Positions 1-14,612 are shown, counted from the stretch's first letter. The stretch: DNA of 64,000 nucleotides from Euglena gracilis (GCA_039621445.1 CP154955.1:14261307-14325306), one strand, 5' to 3'. Notes: generated by a model not told the origin, from the letters alone. Numbers and translations are program-made.

Positions 1-328
1 AGAATTTAAAGCATAGAAAACTTCTTCATATGGGCATGTGCATTTTTTCCATATTTAGCCGTTTGGCACCTCTGTGGGCAAAGCCGTCACAAGCTTTGGT
101 GCAGGAAAACCAGTGTGAACCAGCATCCAAACCAAACACATGACTTGCGTTTCAGTGCATGAAAACCCATGTACAGTGTACCTTGATTGATTGCTTTCAT
201 TTTTATTGTCATCAGCTCCAAAGCTGGGCAAAAGTTAGGTGAATTGGAGCGTTCTCATGTGGTCACAATTTACGTTGTTTTGCATATGCACACCATTTCA
301 GCTTGTTTATGGTCATTTTTTTTGATGT

Positions 329-390
329 GCAGTTTTTTTGCAGTTTTTTGCAGTTTTTTGCAGTTTTTTGCTGTTTTTTGCAGTGCAGTT
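329..390. repeat. CAGTTTTTTG short tandem repeat
   Basis: About five copies of a 10-11 bp unit, CAGTTTTTTG(C), followed by another T-rich stretch. The open frames across it are repeat artefacts. Confidence 0.9.
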
Positions 391-949
391 TTTGACCTGC
401 CCGTGTGCAGTTTTTGCCCCCCCCTGCCTAGGAGGTTACCTTTTCTCTGCCAAAGAAGATGGTGTTTTGTTGAAGTGTTTTGCCCTGGTGGTGGCGTTTT
501 TTTGGGTCGCCTCAATCCCCAATGCATTTGAAGTCTGGAGTCTTTCCAGTGACCAGTGCAAACGGTTGTTGCAGTGGACTCCTAAGTTCTGAACACTGCA
601 CATTTTCCTCTTGGTCTTACGCCCCCCCCCCCCCCCCGCCCAACAATCACCCCTATTAACAGATCACCGGCCCGTCGGGGGTTGCAGGTCATGGGGCGCG
701 TAGGCGCATATGCCCCCTGGTTGGGAGTATGTAGTTGACCAAGTTAAAATTGGGTTTTTGACACCTGGTCGTATGACCCCACCCCGGTGGGGATTGCAGG
801 TCAGGGGGCGTGCAAGACCCCCCCTGGTCAGGGGTTGTAGGAACCTGGTGGGGGGCCGGTACGTGCCCTCATTGTTTGTGGAATTGTTTCAATTTTTCCT
901 CCTCTTTTCTTCGCCCGACGTGCACCATGTCCCCACGTTTCCTTCGAAG

Positions 950-1083
950 GAGGTCATCCACCAAGACAGTTGTGTGGGCCAGAGCCGTACAGCGGTGCAA
1001 CGCTTGGCGCAGCGACACGGGCATGCGTTCAGGCTGCTGGTCCACCAGGAGAGCTGCGAACGGGCCCGGCTGGTTTGGCTCAG
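950..1083 (+). CDS. Possible internal exon
   Basis: A pyrimidine-rich tract (TTTCAATTTTTCCTCCTCTT) lies upstream of a CGAAG acceptor, and AG/GTGCGC follows. The frame reads SRTAVQRLAQRHGHAFRLLV then HQESCERARLVWLR with GC-rich third positions. Other frames on both strands are open here too, so strand and frame are uncertain. Confidence 0.3.
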
Positions 1084-2247
1084 GTGCGCTCGGCCAACTC
1101 CAAGCAGTTGCACCTGTCCAGTATTCTGCTTTTCCTCGCCGAGCACAACATTTTTCATGTCACGGATCATGTCATTTGCCTGTGCTGTCTTTTCCCCTGT
1201 TCTTTTATTTCCCAATTTCTTGTCTTTTTTTGCCCACCTGATTTGAATAACCATGTCCCTCAAATTACAAAAACAATTGGTTTGGACTTTGGTTCAAACA
1301 ATCGGTTTGAACATGTGGACCCCTAAAAACAGCATTTGCAGTTTTCTGTTTTGTTTGCATTTTTTTTCACATTTTTCCAAAAGCCTTTTTGCCTCCTTCC
1401 TCTCCCCAATTCTCAGGGGCTCCATTTGGTCTGAAATGGTTTATTCATTAAAGATCAATTTTTGACGGTCCTTACATTTTTGAGGAAACAATTTCTGGAC
1501 CCGAAATTGCTATCTGGGCCTGGTCGGCATCTGGCCTTGGCAGCCTTACGGCGTTTGGAGGAACACCGTTGAGAGTTTTCAAACACAGATATACGGACAC
1601 ATGGTCGCTGAGGTCTTATTCCTTCATGGGTGAGGGCGAAGCAAACCCTTACCCCCCCCCCCCCTCCGCCTGGGTAATTGAGAGAACGGCGGGTTTTCGG
1701 TAAAAACTCCGTCCATGGAACTTTCCCCCTAAATGTCCCATTTTGCCCCAGGTTTTTTAAAGCTGCATAAACCCTAACTTTGCACCTGCTCGAGTGATGC
1801 CCCCGAAGTGGGGGGCATTTAATTTTTTTCCAGCAAAGAGTACTTTGAAAATAACTTCCTGTGATGAAGCGGCGATTTTTTTTTATACCAAAAAAAGGCT
1901 TTTTTTGAAAAAAAGCCCAAGACCAACAATTTGCAAAAAAGTGCCCAGTTATAAAAAATAGTCTGCGCAAAGCTATATGTAATGCTGCTTTCCTTTTCCT
2001 TTCAGGAAATTTCTTAAGCTGCCAGCCAAAGGACTGACATTGAAAAGATGCATTTTTTGTGGGTTTTTTTTAAAAACTTTTTTTTTTGCTTAAAAGTTTT
2101 AACTTACTGGATTTTGACTTGTTTTGCCTGTCCTCGGGCACCAGCCTGGTCCAGTCTTACAGCTAGCCAGACCCCCCGTTTCAATTACTTCCTCAATGAA
2201 CAAAAGAGGTCTGGCCAAAATTTTTACAAATAATTATATGGATAATA

Positions 2248-3038
2248 CAGTGCGGCTAAAAATTACGGAAGACAGAAATTTTGGCAAAATGCCCAAATTT
2301 TGCCATATTTTTTTTCTCGTGATTTTCTCACTCCGTCGGTTTCCGACGCCCTCTTCGGAAGCCGCAAGCACAATGCTGGGACGGCCATGCTTTGACTCCT
2401 CAGAGTCAACGAGGACACACTGTGTCTTCGTGGTCAGCAAAACAACCGTCACACACAAACTCGTCACAGCGAACGCATTTACGGGCTGTTTGTGTGCTAC
2501 ATTCACAAGAAGGGGTGCTTTGAGGCAGGGCGGTTCTTAAGCAAATAAAAAAAAAACTCCGCTGTCACAGCACATTCAATGAAAAATCCATAGATAAAAA
2601 TGAACTCCTTCATCGCCCATCCACCCAAAAGGGCAAAAAATGTGTTTTGCGGCGTTTTCTTTTTGGACCCCGTTCAAGTCCTAGGTTGGCTCTTGGCTGT
2701 CTTGAGAAACATAATAATAATAGCTCCTCGAATCCCATGTTGGCGTGCCCAATCTGTGACGGTTTTTGTGTAACCGTCTGTCCAAACATTAGGTTTTGCC
2801 TTGGAAGATGCAACCTCATCCAGCACAACACGTGGGATGGCATGTGAATTCATGGCTAAAGAGGAGAAAAGGAAAATTAAAATTCCTTCTTTTAATTAGC
2901 AGAGGGAAGAAAGAAATTTTTTGAAAAAACAGATTTTGCCAAAAAAATAATTTTTCCAAAATAAAAATTTTGCCAAATTTTTTTTTCTCGTATTTTTTTT
3001 GCCGTAATTTTTGTCTTCCGTAATTTTTAGCCACACTG
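2248..3038. mobile_element. Tc1/mariner-like element with TA target duplication
   Basis: The left end CAGTGCGGCTAAAAATTACG and the right end, read inverted, CAGTGTGGCTAAAAATTACG match over at least 27 bp and are flanked by TA at 2246-2247 and 3039-3040. Shared subterminal GGCAAAA/AATTTTGCC motifs follow. Length is 791 bp. The terminal repeats and TA duplication are typical of the Tc1/mariner superfamily. The interior holds two minus-strand coding blocks (2674-2855 and 2406-2535) that do not look like a complete mariner transposase, so the copy is defective or non-autonomous. Confidence 0.8.
2406..2855 (-). CDS. Two coding blocks inside the 2.2-3.0 kb element
   Basis: Block 1, 2855-2674, follows TTTCTCCTCTTTAG. 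It contains an ATG (2853), reads IPRVVLDEVASSKAKPNVWT then DGYTKTVTDWARQHGI, and ends in a stop. Block 2, 2535-2406, follows TTTATTTGCTTAAG and reads CECSTQTARKCVRCDEFVCD then GCFADHEDTVC to a stop, a cysteine/histidine cluster (C-x-C, C-x2-C, C-x2-C, H, C) like a zinc-binding C-terminus. They may be the last exons of the element's transposase or captured gene pieces. No donor was found that joins them. Confidence 0.5.
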
Positions 3039-4935
3039 TAATGATCCTTATAATGATCAAAACAGTGGTTTCTGCTTTTCATTTTTATTATTGGTGTAAC
3101 TGAGTTGTTATTTTTTAAAAAAAAATATTGATGTTATTGAACTCCTCTGAACCCTGAACCTGAACAGAGCCCAGCAATTCAAGTGTTTGCCGTCCTTGTT
3201 CTCACCCTCCAAGTTGTTGCCTAATTGTCCACTCCCCTCAAATTCACTGGGGGACCTATTTGAGTCTGAAAACTTGCTCCAATAAAGTCCACCCAAACAA
3301 TACCCCGCCGGACCCCTGATTTCAGATGCCCAAATAATAAACCTGGACAGAAATTGAACAGAAATTGAAGAATTTCTGCTTTTGCTTGATTTTTCTCTCA
3401 GGGGTGCAGCAGGGGGGGGGGTATATTTTTGGGGTGGGCTTTAACCATGACCATTGCGATTGTCTGCAGTGCAGCCGCTGTTCAGGGTTTTTTTCTATGT
3501 CCGGTGTGCCAAAGGTTGTTGCTAGGCCGCTCCATATTTTCGTTCTCAGTGATTCTCAGCGAACCCAGAGCGTGTACCGCACTTTGCTGAACAGCCAACT
3601 GTCCCATGGATATCTGGTGTGGTGTACTGTCCCCCAGCTCACTGGATGAAACGATCCCTTGACTCTCTCCCCATCTGCGCCACATCAGGTCTTAAGCCAG
3701 ACCCAACCCCCGAGGGGGCGGGGCAGTCAGCCAGTTTCCCCCCCCCCCCCAATGCAAAGCCTCCCCCCCCCCCCCCCAAATATAAATTTGGTTTTGCCGC
3801 CCAAATATGATGCCCCCACCCCCTTGATGTGGAGCCAGACACTGGTGCCATTCAGGAAAAAGTAGAATAATATTTGGGTGGACACAACATTTTTTTTTCA
3901 CCAGGGATGTTCCATTTTGGATGAGAATTGCACCTTTCTGCAAAAAATAGGAGGTAAACAACGAAAACTTGGCCTAAAGTTGGTATTTCGTCACAATTGA
4001 CCTTCGCCGCCGAAGGTCATTGAGGCCACCCGAAAAAGTTTGATCCCCCCCACAAATATGAAGACCCCATCATGGTCTTGATATCCCGTCCAAATATAAA
4101 GCCGGGGGGGGTTTATATTTGGGGGGTTTATATTTTTCAATCCAGCCCCCAGCCGAGCCGCGGACCTCCCATTCTAGGGGGGGTCGAGGTCGGCGAAGCA
4201 CCGCAAAAATTTTAGACTGCAAAGCGCCGAAAGGTTTTTGAAAAGGGGTCAAAAAGGGCAAAAGATGTCCCTTTCTGAGGCGTTTTTCTGGGTTTTTTTT
4301 TGCCTCTTTTTGGGTACCAGCCGGGTCCAGCCCTCTGCCGGTGGGACCCACCCGCCGGCCAGGGGGTGGTGGTCCAGCCAGCACTTTTTTTTTCTAGGCA
4401 GCTGGCTGGACCCCGGTCGGGGTCCTTAAGAAATCCCCTGCCAGATAGCAGGGGCCAGGACCCTCACTCCTGATCTTTTCTCCTCCTGGAGTGGCTTGTC
4501 AAAAGACCGGCCTGCTCTGTGTGTATTGTGAGAAGCCCCCCAGTGCTATCCCCCCCAGTGCCATTACCTCTCAGTCAAAATGGTGAGATTTTTCCAGGTC
4601 TTCGAAAAGAGTGTCTGGAGAGTTTGCAGCTACCCTTTTTAAAAAAAAAATGGTGGTCCTGCCCGGTTTCCCCCCATCCTCTCTGGTGGGTTGGTGGTTG
4701 GCGGCCCGCTGGGTTCCTATGAAAGCCTGTGTTTGTGGTGCCTGAATCTATTGCCACCAATACTTATTGGTTAAAAATTTTCTGGTGACGCAACGGCCGG
4801 GAAAGAACTTCTGAAAAGCCAACAAACATTAGTCTCTCTTGTTGAAAATGAGGCTGGCTCCTGGTGTGAAATCATTTCCCCCTCTTTTTTTTGTATGTTT
4901 TCCTCATGTGCCATCTCCCCTATCCTCTTCACCAG

Positions 4936-5146
4936 GCGGAAGATATCTGCGTGGAGGAGGCAAAAGCACGGAGCATGCTTGAGCAGGTGCGTGGTTCTGT
5001 GCTGTGAATATGTTCTGGAAATGAAAGGAATAGTTTTGCTATTGCAATCTGTTTGCCTTTCTATATCCCAGCGGAACCGAAGTGAACGGGAACTGTTAAG
5101 TCTGCCTGTGAATAGAGCTGCATGGAAAAGGCCTTCTTTCTGGGGG
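4936..5146 (+). CDS. Two adjacent exons of an unrecognised gene
   Basis: Exon 4936-4986 (TCTTCACCAG before, CAG/GTGCGT after) reads AEDICVEEAKARSMLEQ. Exon 5072 to about 5146 (TATATCCCAG before) reads RNRSERELLSLPVNRAAWKR then PSFW. Phases are 0-0, so they join directly across an 85-bp intron. Charged and helical; no family recognised. A further exon could lie near 4599-4632 (VFEKSVWRVC). Confidence 0.45.
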
Positions 5147-5674
5147 GTGTCGGATTTTGACCAACAATTCCTTGGGAAACACAACTACAAACAACCAATT
5201 AGTCACTGGCCGACCCCCCCCCCCCCCCGGTGGGGAATAGTTCAGTTACCGGTTCTCTTCTCAGGGTGACTGACTGGTTTTGCCCCCCCCCCCCCGGAGA
5301 AGGTCGGCAAAAAACCTCCCGAGTGAACCGGCGCCAAAGGCGCTGGAAAATGTTCAGGACATTTTTCTTCACATTTGTGGTCAATTTCCCCTGGATCCCT
5401 GAGTCGACCTCCTTCCGGAGTAGTGGATGGTCTTCCTCTCCCAAAAAGTGACTGATTGGTTTTCGGAAGAGTGGAAATGATCCCCCAGGGGTTGGTAAAA
5501 CTTGCTTATCCTTGGCCGAGGTTTATAAGTGTTCTTTTTTCTTTACATTCACCCTGCATTGGCAAACTGCATTCGCAAGAAAGCGAGGGAAGAAAACCAT
5601 TGCCCCCCGTCTTTGTTTTCATTGTGCTCTTTTAGGTACCTTTCCTTCTTAGTGTCGTTTCACTTATTGTGCCT

Positions 5675-5768
5675 TGCAACGTTGTGTTGTGTTGTGTTGC
5701 GCTGTGCTGGGCCGTGTGCTGTGCTGTGCTGTGCTGTGCTGTGCTGTTTGCTTTGTGCTGTGTTCAGT
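5675..5768. repeat. GTGCT/GTGTT pentanucleotide microsatellite
   Basis: Tandem TGTGT and GTGCT pentamers. Confidence 0.9.
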
Positions 5769-5809
5769 TTTTTTTTTAATTGGTTTCAATGATGAAGAGG
5801 TGTGGGTGA

Positions 5810-5965
5810 ACCTACCCGCCCCCCCCCCCCTGTTGTACGACCACCCCTCATTTACGACCACCCCCCGGTCGCAGGTTGCAGGTTATGGGGGTGTTACGAC
5901 CCCCCCCCCCGGTCGCAGGTTGCAGGAACCCGGTCGTACGACAAGGGGGGGGCGGGTAGGTTATG
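5810..5965. mobile_element. MITE-like inverted-end repeat, copy A
   Basis: The ends are inverted (AACCTACCCGCCCC...GGGCGGGTAGGTT), with GTCGTACGACC-type motifs and two internal GGTCGCAGGTTGCAGG units. Nearly the same sequence occurs at 40575-40725. Related, more diverged sequences occur at 640-870 and 29390-29510. Size, inverted ends and dispersal fit a non-autonomous DNA transposon. Confidence 0.7.
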
Positions 5966-6696
5966 CACTGATGCATAATTTTGTACAGGTCTCTTTTGGA
6001 AGCTGGTTTTTGGCTGCTTTGAGTTCTGTGCCAGTGGCCCCAAACCCACGCCTTTTGCACCCAAAGTCAAAGGCCTTTTCTCACACCATTTGGCTTCGAA
6101 AACGGGCAAAAGCACACACACGATAAAGATGTGTTGGCATGCAAGGAAACTGTCAAGGTTTTGGGGCAAGTCTCTTCCCATTCGATCTGCGATGGATGTG
6201 TGAAATGTTTCACAAATGGAGCGTTTTCCACCTGGAGGGGGGGGTAATACCTGAACCATACGTTCGCTTTATCCCTGTGGGACCCACCCCTCAGGGGGGC
6301 AGGGGTTTTCGAGAGTGGGTGGTTGGGGGAGTTGGGTGCGCCATGGGTCAGGTAAGGATGGCCGATAGAGTTTTCACGGATTTTGGGCGATTTCGGATGG
6401 CTTTGGACTGGGTGAGCGGGAGCTTATTCTTATTCCCCCTGGTGGGGGGGGGGGAGTGCGTGGGTTGCAAAATATGGGAAATTTTCGGTTACAAAGCAAT
6501 TTAAGGAATTCAGTTTGCATTTTTTCCAAGGGTCTCAGGAATCCAAAAAAAAACAAACACCGCCAACGCTACATGCCACCTTTCCGGCATATCTCTTCTT
6601 GTCCTTTTTCGCCAATATGTTCAAAATCTGCGCAGAAAGTGATGAAAAGAAAATTTTTTGATCAACCCGTTTTTTGTTAATAATTAATGTTTTTTG

Positions 6697-7106
6697 TTAG
6701 GACTGGCCCCGGCCGGGGGGGTTCGGCTGACACGCGCGCGCGCGCCGCGCCTCCCGTGCCTAACCCGGGCCGCGCGATTCCCAGAGACGGCAGACAGGCA
6801 GGGGTGAAGAAAAATAAAGCCCGTCGAACGGTCGGCCAGTTTCGGCCCTTTCCGGCCATTTTTTCGGCCCCTTTTCGGCCCTTTTCCGGCCCTTTTCCGG
6901 CCCTTTTCCGGCCCTTTTCCGGCCCTTTCCGGCCATTTTTTCGGCCCTTTTCCGGCCCCTTTTCGGCCCTCTTTCGGCCCTTTTCCGCTCTTTTCCGGCC
7001 GTTTTCGGCCCTTTTCACTATAGGTGCTTGGAGGGGAGGCGTGGCGCGGCGCGCGGCGCGCGCGCGTCGGCCGAACCCCCCTGGCCGGGGCCAGTCCTAA
7101 CCCTAA
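6697..7106. repeat. CGGCCCTTTTC array flanked by inverted repeats
   Basis: About 16 degenerate 11-12 bp units (CGGCCCTTTTC) fill 6835-7015. On each side lies an inverted arm of about 65 bp: GTTAGGACTGGCCCCGGCCG at 6697 and its complement ending at 7106, with CGCG-rich inner parts. The right arm runs straight into CCTAACCCTAACCCT. Confidence 0.85.
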
Positions 7107-9050
<1,944 letters not shown>

Positions 9051-9595
9051 CATCAAAAAACAAAGAAGAATTTTTTTTTGCTTTTTTGCACTTTTTTTTG
9101 CGTGTGCAATTTTTACACGATTTTTTCAATATGGGATGACAATGATGATAGAAGAATGGGATGAGAATAATGATGGAGACAGTGGGATGGAGTCAAAATT
9201 GGATTGGCGAAATTAGGTTTGTGCATTTTCGGAGATTTGATCATCACAGAAATGTATGCCTCTGGCCTGCTCCAGACACCAAAAATTGAAGATTCAAAAC
9301 ATCAAAAAATTCTAATTTAAGCCTCCATGGGATTTGAGATGGGAAGGAGTGGGCAACCCTCCTCCCTCAGGGTTCCTATGTATTCCTGCCCCCTCGTGGG
9401 CGAACCACGAAACAGGATCCAAAAATCTCCCAGGCAGTTTTATGGGAATGGGCTTTATGGACCATACAGCTATGTGAACAGGTCAGTATTTATTTATTTA
9501 TATTATTAGGTTATATTAACAGGTCAGTATTTATATTATTTATTTTTTTGGATGTGATTTTTTTAAAAAAACTTCTTCGTTGCTTTTTTTTCCAG

Positions 9596-9729
9596 CTTCC
9601 TGTTTGGCAATCGTGTGCTGCGTGGGTCCTGTTGAGTTTGCTCTGCAGCTCTTCGACGAGGAGCTGCTGGCTTGCCTCGGCGCCCTGGCGAAGCGCCGGT
9701 GCCAAGTGAAAGTCTGCGAACTTTGGGAG
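9596..9729 (+). CDS. Internal exon, unrecognised
   Basis: TTGCTTTTTTTTCCAG precedes and GAG/GTGTGT follows. It reads VGPVEFALQLFDEELLACLG then ALAKRRCQVKVCELWE, with GC-rich third positions. The opposite strand is also open, but the splice signals fit plus. Confidence 0.4.
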
Positions 9730-9910
9730 GTGTGTCTCCATTGCAAAGCTGCCTTGTTCTTCTGCCGTTGGACCCGCTGTCTGGTGGTTCCAGCCAGACA
9801 GCCAGACTGTTTGCTTGCCAATCCAGGGGTGTGACCCCCCCTCCCTGACATCGAGCATGTCAAGTACGTTGCATACATGCAATGTTGCAATACATTGGAT
9901 GTGGCACTGC

Positions 9911-10283
<373 letters not shown>

Positions 10284-10949
10284 GACAACGCTGGGTCAAC
10301 ATCCAAACTGAAAGGATGTTTCCTCATGCAGCCCTTCTAGACTTTTGTTTGAAGAAATTTTGCTGGGCCAAAATGAGGTTAAATTTAACGGGCAGCGGTC
10401 TTGAAGACATTGTAATCCATTTGAACATAGACATTCGTTTGTATTTATGCTGGGCTGAACTGGAGCTTAGTTTTATTCAACCCCACCTTTCCATTGCTTA
10501 AGATGTGTCTGACCCATCCCCTGAGGGTGGCTGACCGGGTGTCTTTTCGGAGTGACTGACTTGTTTTTGACTCCTGCACCCCCCCCCCCCCTCCGGGGTG
10601 GGTGGGCCAGGATTGGCGGGAGAAAAAGCCCATTGATTTCGAGCCATTTTTGGCTGGGTGGCCAGAGCGACTCCGGGGGTTGGGGGGGGGGGTCCCTTTA
10701 AGATACGCCCCCCAAAAAGGTTTTCACCACTGCAAAATCACAGAAAATGATGTTTTGCATTGTTTTTGGACCGACAAGTGATGAAAAATGGCCTTTTTGA
10801 CGAATTTTGTCTAAAATCATACTATGGGCATTATGCATATCCCTCCCTCCTGCACCCGGATCATCTTCGGACCCCCCCTCCCCTTATGATCGGCAGTTGC
10901 AAACGGCCAATCAGCAAATGGCCTTCTCCAGTGGATGATTGTATGGACC

Positions 10950-11029
10950 CTGCCAAATTATTTGGACACCTCCGTTGGGATGGTTTTTGAGGCCAAAACA
11001 AAAGCACGCGCACACACGCACACACAACG

Positions 11030-11064
<35 letters not shown>

Positions 11065-12805
11065 TCTCTCTCTCTCTCTCTCATTATCTCTCATACTCTC
11101 AACATTTTCACGCCCTATCCCTCTTTCTGCCTTCACATCGCTCTTTCAGAATGAGCAATGGTCTTTTTTTGTTGGCTGGAGCCCTGGACCAGGCCTCCCC
11201 TCAGCCCACCCCATGTGGGACTGGGCGGGAATGGCTGTCCCTTTGGTTTTTGCAGTATGGTGCACTTTTGCCACCAACCGACCTCAGGGGATAGGGGGAG
11301 TGCCCTGCAAGGCGTGCAGACCAAGGCACGTCACGGCAAGTATTGCGCACTTGAGCCCACTTTTGGGTTCCTCTGGTCGCTTTGGGGCAGCTCCTGGCCT
11401 CTTCCGACCACTTTTTGTTGTTTTTGACTGCTTTTGGCCACTCTTGAGGCCCGAGCAGTCGGGTTGGGCTGAAACGATGCCTGCCCGAGGCGACCACATT
11501 TCAGCGACTCGGCCGGAAGGACGCACCTGGATTGGGCGCATTTCGACTCTTTTGTTGCCCGTGAGGGCCTCTGCTGGTCGTCGGAGGGGTGGGCGCAGGC
11601 TTCTTTTAAGCTCGGAAGACTCTCCCGGGGGTCCAAGGCTGCCCCCCCTCCTCCCCCCCCGCCATGGGAGTCCGGCCAGAATATGGGTTTCGGCCCAGAT
11701 TTGGGTTTCGGCGCGAAGCACTGGAACATTCTTGGGAGACGCCTTTCGACCGCCCGAATTCTTTGGGGTCCCCCTGGGTCCCACGTCGTGCTGGGCGGGG
11801 GGGACCCCTCCCCCCAGGGTATTAGCAAGAAGCCTGGGTGGGAGCTGGACCTCTCATCCCCCGCCGACGGAGAGGGGTGTGCCCCATTCCTCTCCCCCTT
11901 GCTGTTTGCTGGCATTCAGCGTTTGTCAAAACGCGGTGTCCCCATGCTTGCCCCTCCCCCTTGTGTCCAATGAACACACCCGTTCGGATTTTGACTTTTG
12001 TCACAACCACAGCCACCCCCAAAGTTAGATCTGGCTCTGTTATTTTTTTTTGCGAAACGTTTGGGTTGCTCTCAGCCGTGGACTTTGGGTCACAGCAGGG
12101 GTTTTTTTTTGTCCTGGACGGGGGGGAGGGGGGGGGTAGGGTGGGTGGTCCGGCCAAGCCCCCAGGGAGGGGTCCCCCAGGGGGGGGGATATACTTTTCG
12201 GCGCCGAAGACGCCGAAATTTTTTGAAAAAGTGCTATTTTTAGCAATTTCGCGATTTTTGGCATTTTCGGGGGAAAGTAAGTGGGTCCCCCGGGACCCCC
12301 CTCCTGGGGGCGGGCCCCCCGCAGGGGGTGGGTGGGTGGGGGGACCCCCTCCCCCCGGTCTTAAAAAAACCCTGGGTCACAGGTTGGCCAAATGTATTTT
12401 GGGCTTTCAACTCAGACCTATTCTCAACCCCAAAACCAAAACTGGACCTCCCCAAGTAGAACCTTTGAGGGTCTTGGTTTTCCGAGCAGGCTTCATTGTA
12501 GGAAAGTCATGCATCCCGGAGAGCACAGGGTGTACTGCTGGAACCCAATCGGTGGTTGGTGGAGGTCGACCCCCCCCCAACCCCGTCGTGTTTGTGTGTG
12601 GGGGGGGGGGCTGGGGGCGATCCACAACTCCGTGTGCAGTCAGAAAGAGGGAAAAGGCGTGAGAATATTGAGAATATGAGAGATAGTGTGTGAGAGAGAG
12701 TGTGTGTGTGTGTTGTGTGTGTGTGTGTGTGCGTGTGCGTGTGTGTGTGTTGTGTGTGTGTGTGTGTGTTTTGGCCTCAAAAACCACCCCCAGGAGGAGG
12801 TGTCC
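10950..12805. repeat. Inverted repeat pair enclosing 1.5 kb
   Basis: 10950-11135 (GGTTTTTGAGGCCAAAAC, then CA tract, CT tract, TCATTATCTCTCATACTCTC) is repeated inverted at about 12635-12805. The arms are about 170-185 bp. Confidence 0.75.
11150..11480 (+). CDS. Exon-like open block, end uncertain
   Basis: A long pyrimidine tract (CTTCACATCGCTCTTTCAG) precedes 11150. The frame is open far downstream and starts NEQWSFFVGWSPG, with WDWAGMAVPLVFAVWC and CKACRPRHVTA further on. I could not fix a donor. It lies between two inverted microsatellite-bearing repeats (see findings). Confidence 0.35.
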
Positions 12806-12850
12806 GGACGCCGATTTTGAGGCCAAAGGTTTCTGCCCCCCCCCCTACAG

Positions 12851-12928
12851 GTGGCAGTACCGCCCGGTCGTGCCCCTGCCCGCCTTCCACTCCCTGCCCT
12901 GGCTCGGGGCCCCTCACCGCTGGCGGAG
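12851..12928 (+). CDS. Internal exon, 78 bp
   Basis: It has a CCCCCCCCCTACAG acceptor and a GGAG/GTGGGT donor. It reads WQYRPVVPLPAFHSLPWLGA then PHRWR, with nearly every third position G or C. Unrecognised; it could follow the 11.15-kb block. Confidence 0.45.
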
Positions 12929-13025
12929 GTGGGTGCGAGTCTGCGAGCCCCGGCCCTTTCCCAAAACGCTTGCCGGGGCGACCCCCTCCCGCTGAAGCCG
13001 AAGTTTGAAGGCTCATCCCCAAATG

Positions 13026-13058
<33 letters not shown>

Positions 13059-13285
13059 TGTGGGTGTGGGTGTGGGTGTGGGTGTGTGTGCGGGTGTGTG
13101 GGGTGTGTGGGTGGGTGTGGGTGTGGGTGTGGGGGTGGGGGTGTGGGTTGTGTGTGTGGGTGGGTGGGTGGGTGGTGGGTGTGGGTTATGTGTGTGTGTG
13201 CGTGTGTGTGTGTGGTTGTGTGTGTGTGTGTGTGTGGTTGTGTGTGTGTGTGTGTGTGTGGTGTATGTGTGTGTGGTTGTGTGGG
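13026..13285. repeat. GT/GGGT microsatellite
   Basis: A (GT)n tract with GGGT interruptions. A second (GT)n tract lies at 12680-12770. Overlapping open frames are artefacts. Confidence 0.95.
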
Positions 13286-14531
13286 TGGGCCAAAAGTGGT
13301 AGCTTTTGCCCAAATTGGTCGGCATGTCGAGGCCATCACCCCATCAGCCCACGTCGACAGGGGTTGCTAACTTGCATTGTTCAAAGTTGGGGTCAAATGC
13401 CACTCACTGTAGTGTGAGCCGCTTCGTCCCCTTGCCTGAGGCTGGGTTTGCTTCGCAGTCCAAAAAGGGGTCAGAAAATGGAAAAGCCCTGCTCGCATGG
13501 GATTGGCCTGAACTTTGCACAGCCATGCCAGTGTGCACACACCATCACCTCATCCCATGGGCTGGCAGAGGCTTTGGAGCTGGGGGTTGGGTATGACCCA
13601 CAACATTCTCAGGTGTCCCAGTATTTAGTTCCCTTCTGTGCATGCACGTGTTCCAACCAGTTTTGCTCGTTTTTCACTTTGTCCTTCAAAACCAACTTTG
13701 GGGCTTTGACTTGAACGTTTCCCGCTTTTTTGTGTGATTCCCGAGGTCCCCTTGAGCCCCAGGTACCGAAGAAAATAGCAACGAGAGACACTGCTCAGGA
13801 ACCACATTTGATGCGCGATCCTGGCTTGATTTATGAAGAAGGTTCAGAAATGCGCTTCTTTTGGTTGCCAAGGACGGCTATAGCAATAATTTTGCCAGCC
13901 ACAATCCAAGCGATTTTTGAAAGGGCATTCTTGGAAAAAGGGTTCAGTTCAGGGAGCTTGTTCCTGGGGTTGGAAAGATTATCCTGAAACGATGGGAAAT
14001 CAGAAGGCAGTATACTGCTGGCCCCCAGGGGGCAGTTGCTTGACGGGGGCTGTTTATGGGTTACGATCTTAGCCTATCTCGGCCAGTCACGTTTTTAGGC
14101 ATTTTTTTAAGCCAGATTTTTGGCCTAAATTGAGGCCCAAAATTTGAGTCAAATTGAGTTAAATTTCGGTGACTGACGTATACCCATGAATACCCCCCAT
14201 CATACCACTGGCTTTCCTGGGAGGGCTGCCATTTTGAAACAAGAAGTTCCAAACCACAGAAGTGCAGATTTTTGGTTTTCTTTGTTCAGTGTCAGGATTG
14301 ATTTGCTGCTTTCACCCCCCCCCCCAAAGAGCACAAAAATAGGACGAACCCAGAATGAGCTCAGAATGATTTTTAGCATTGGTGGCATCTTTTGTTCTAT
14401 GTATTATTATTTCTTTGTGCGTATGCCCTAGGTTGTGATGTTCATCAACGTTATGCCGCGACAAGTTGAAGCATCTTATTATACTGTACTATACTGTACT
14501 TATCATGGATTATTGCTGTGCATTGTTTCAG

Positions 14532-14612
14532 CATCAGAGCAGGAGAGGGATTTTCTGACCCTCCGGTTGAGATTGCACATGAGGTGCATGCATTTTGTGG
14601 ATGCTTGTGCAG
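14532..14612 (+). CDS. Internal exon, 81 bp
   Basis: It has a GTGCATTGTTTCAG acceptor and a GCAG/GTACAT donor. It reads SEQERDFLTLRLRLHMRCMH then FVDACA. It lies just left of the duplicated unit. Unrecognised. Confidence 0.4.
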
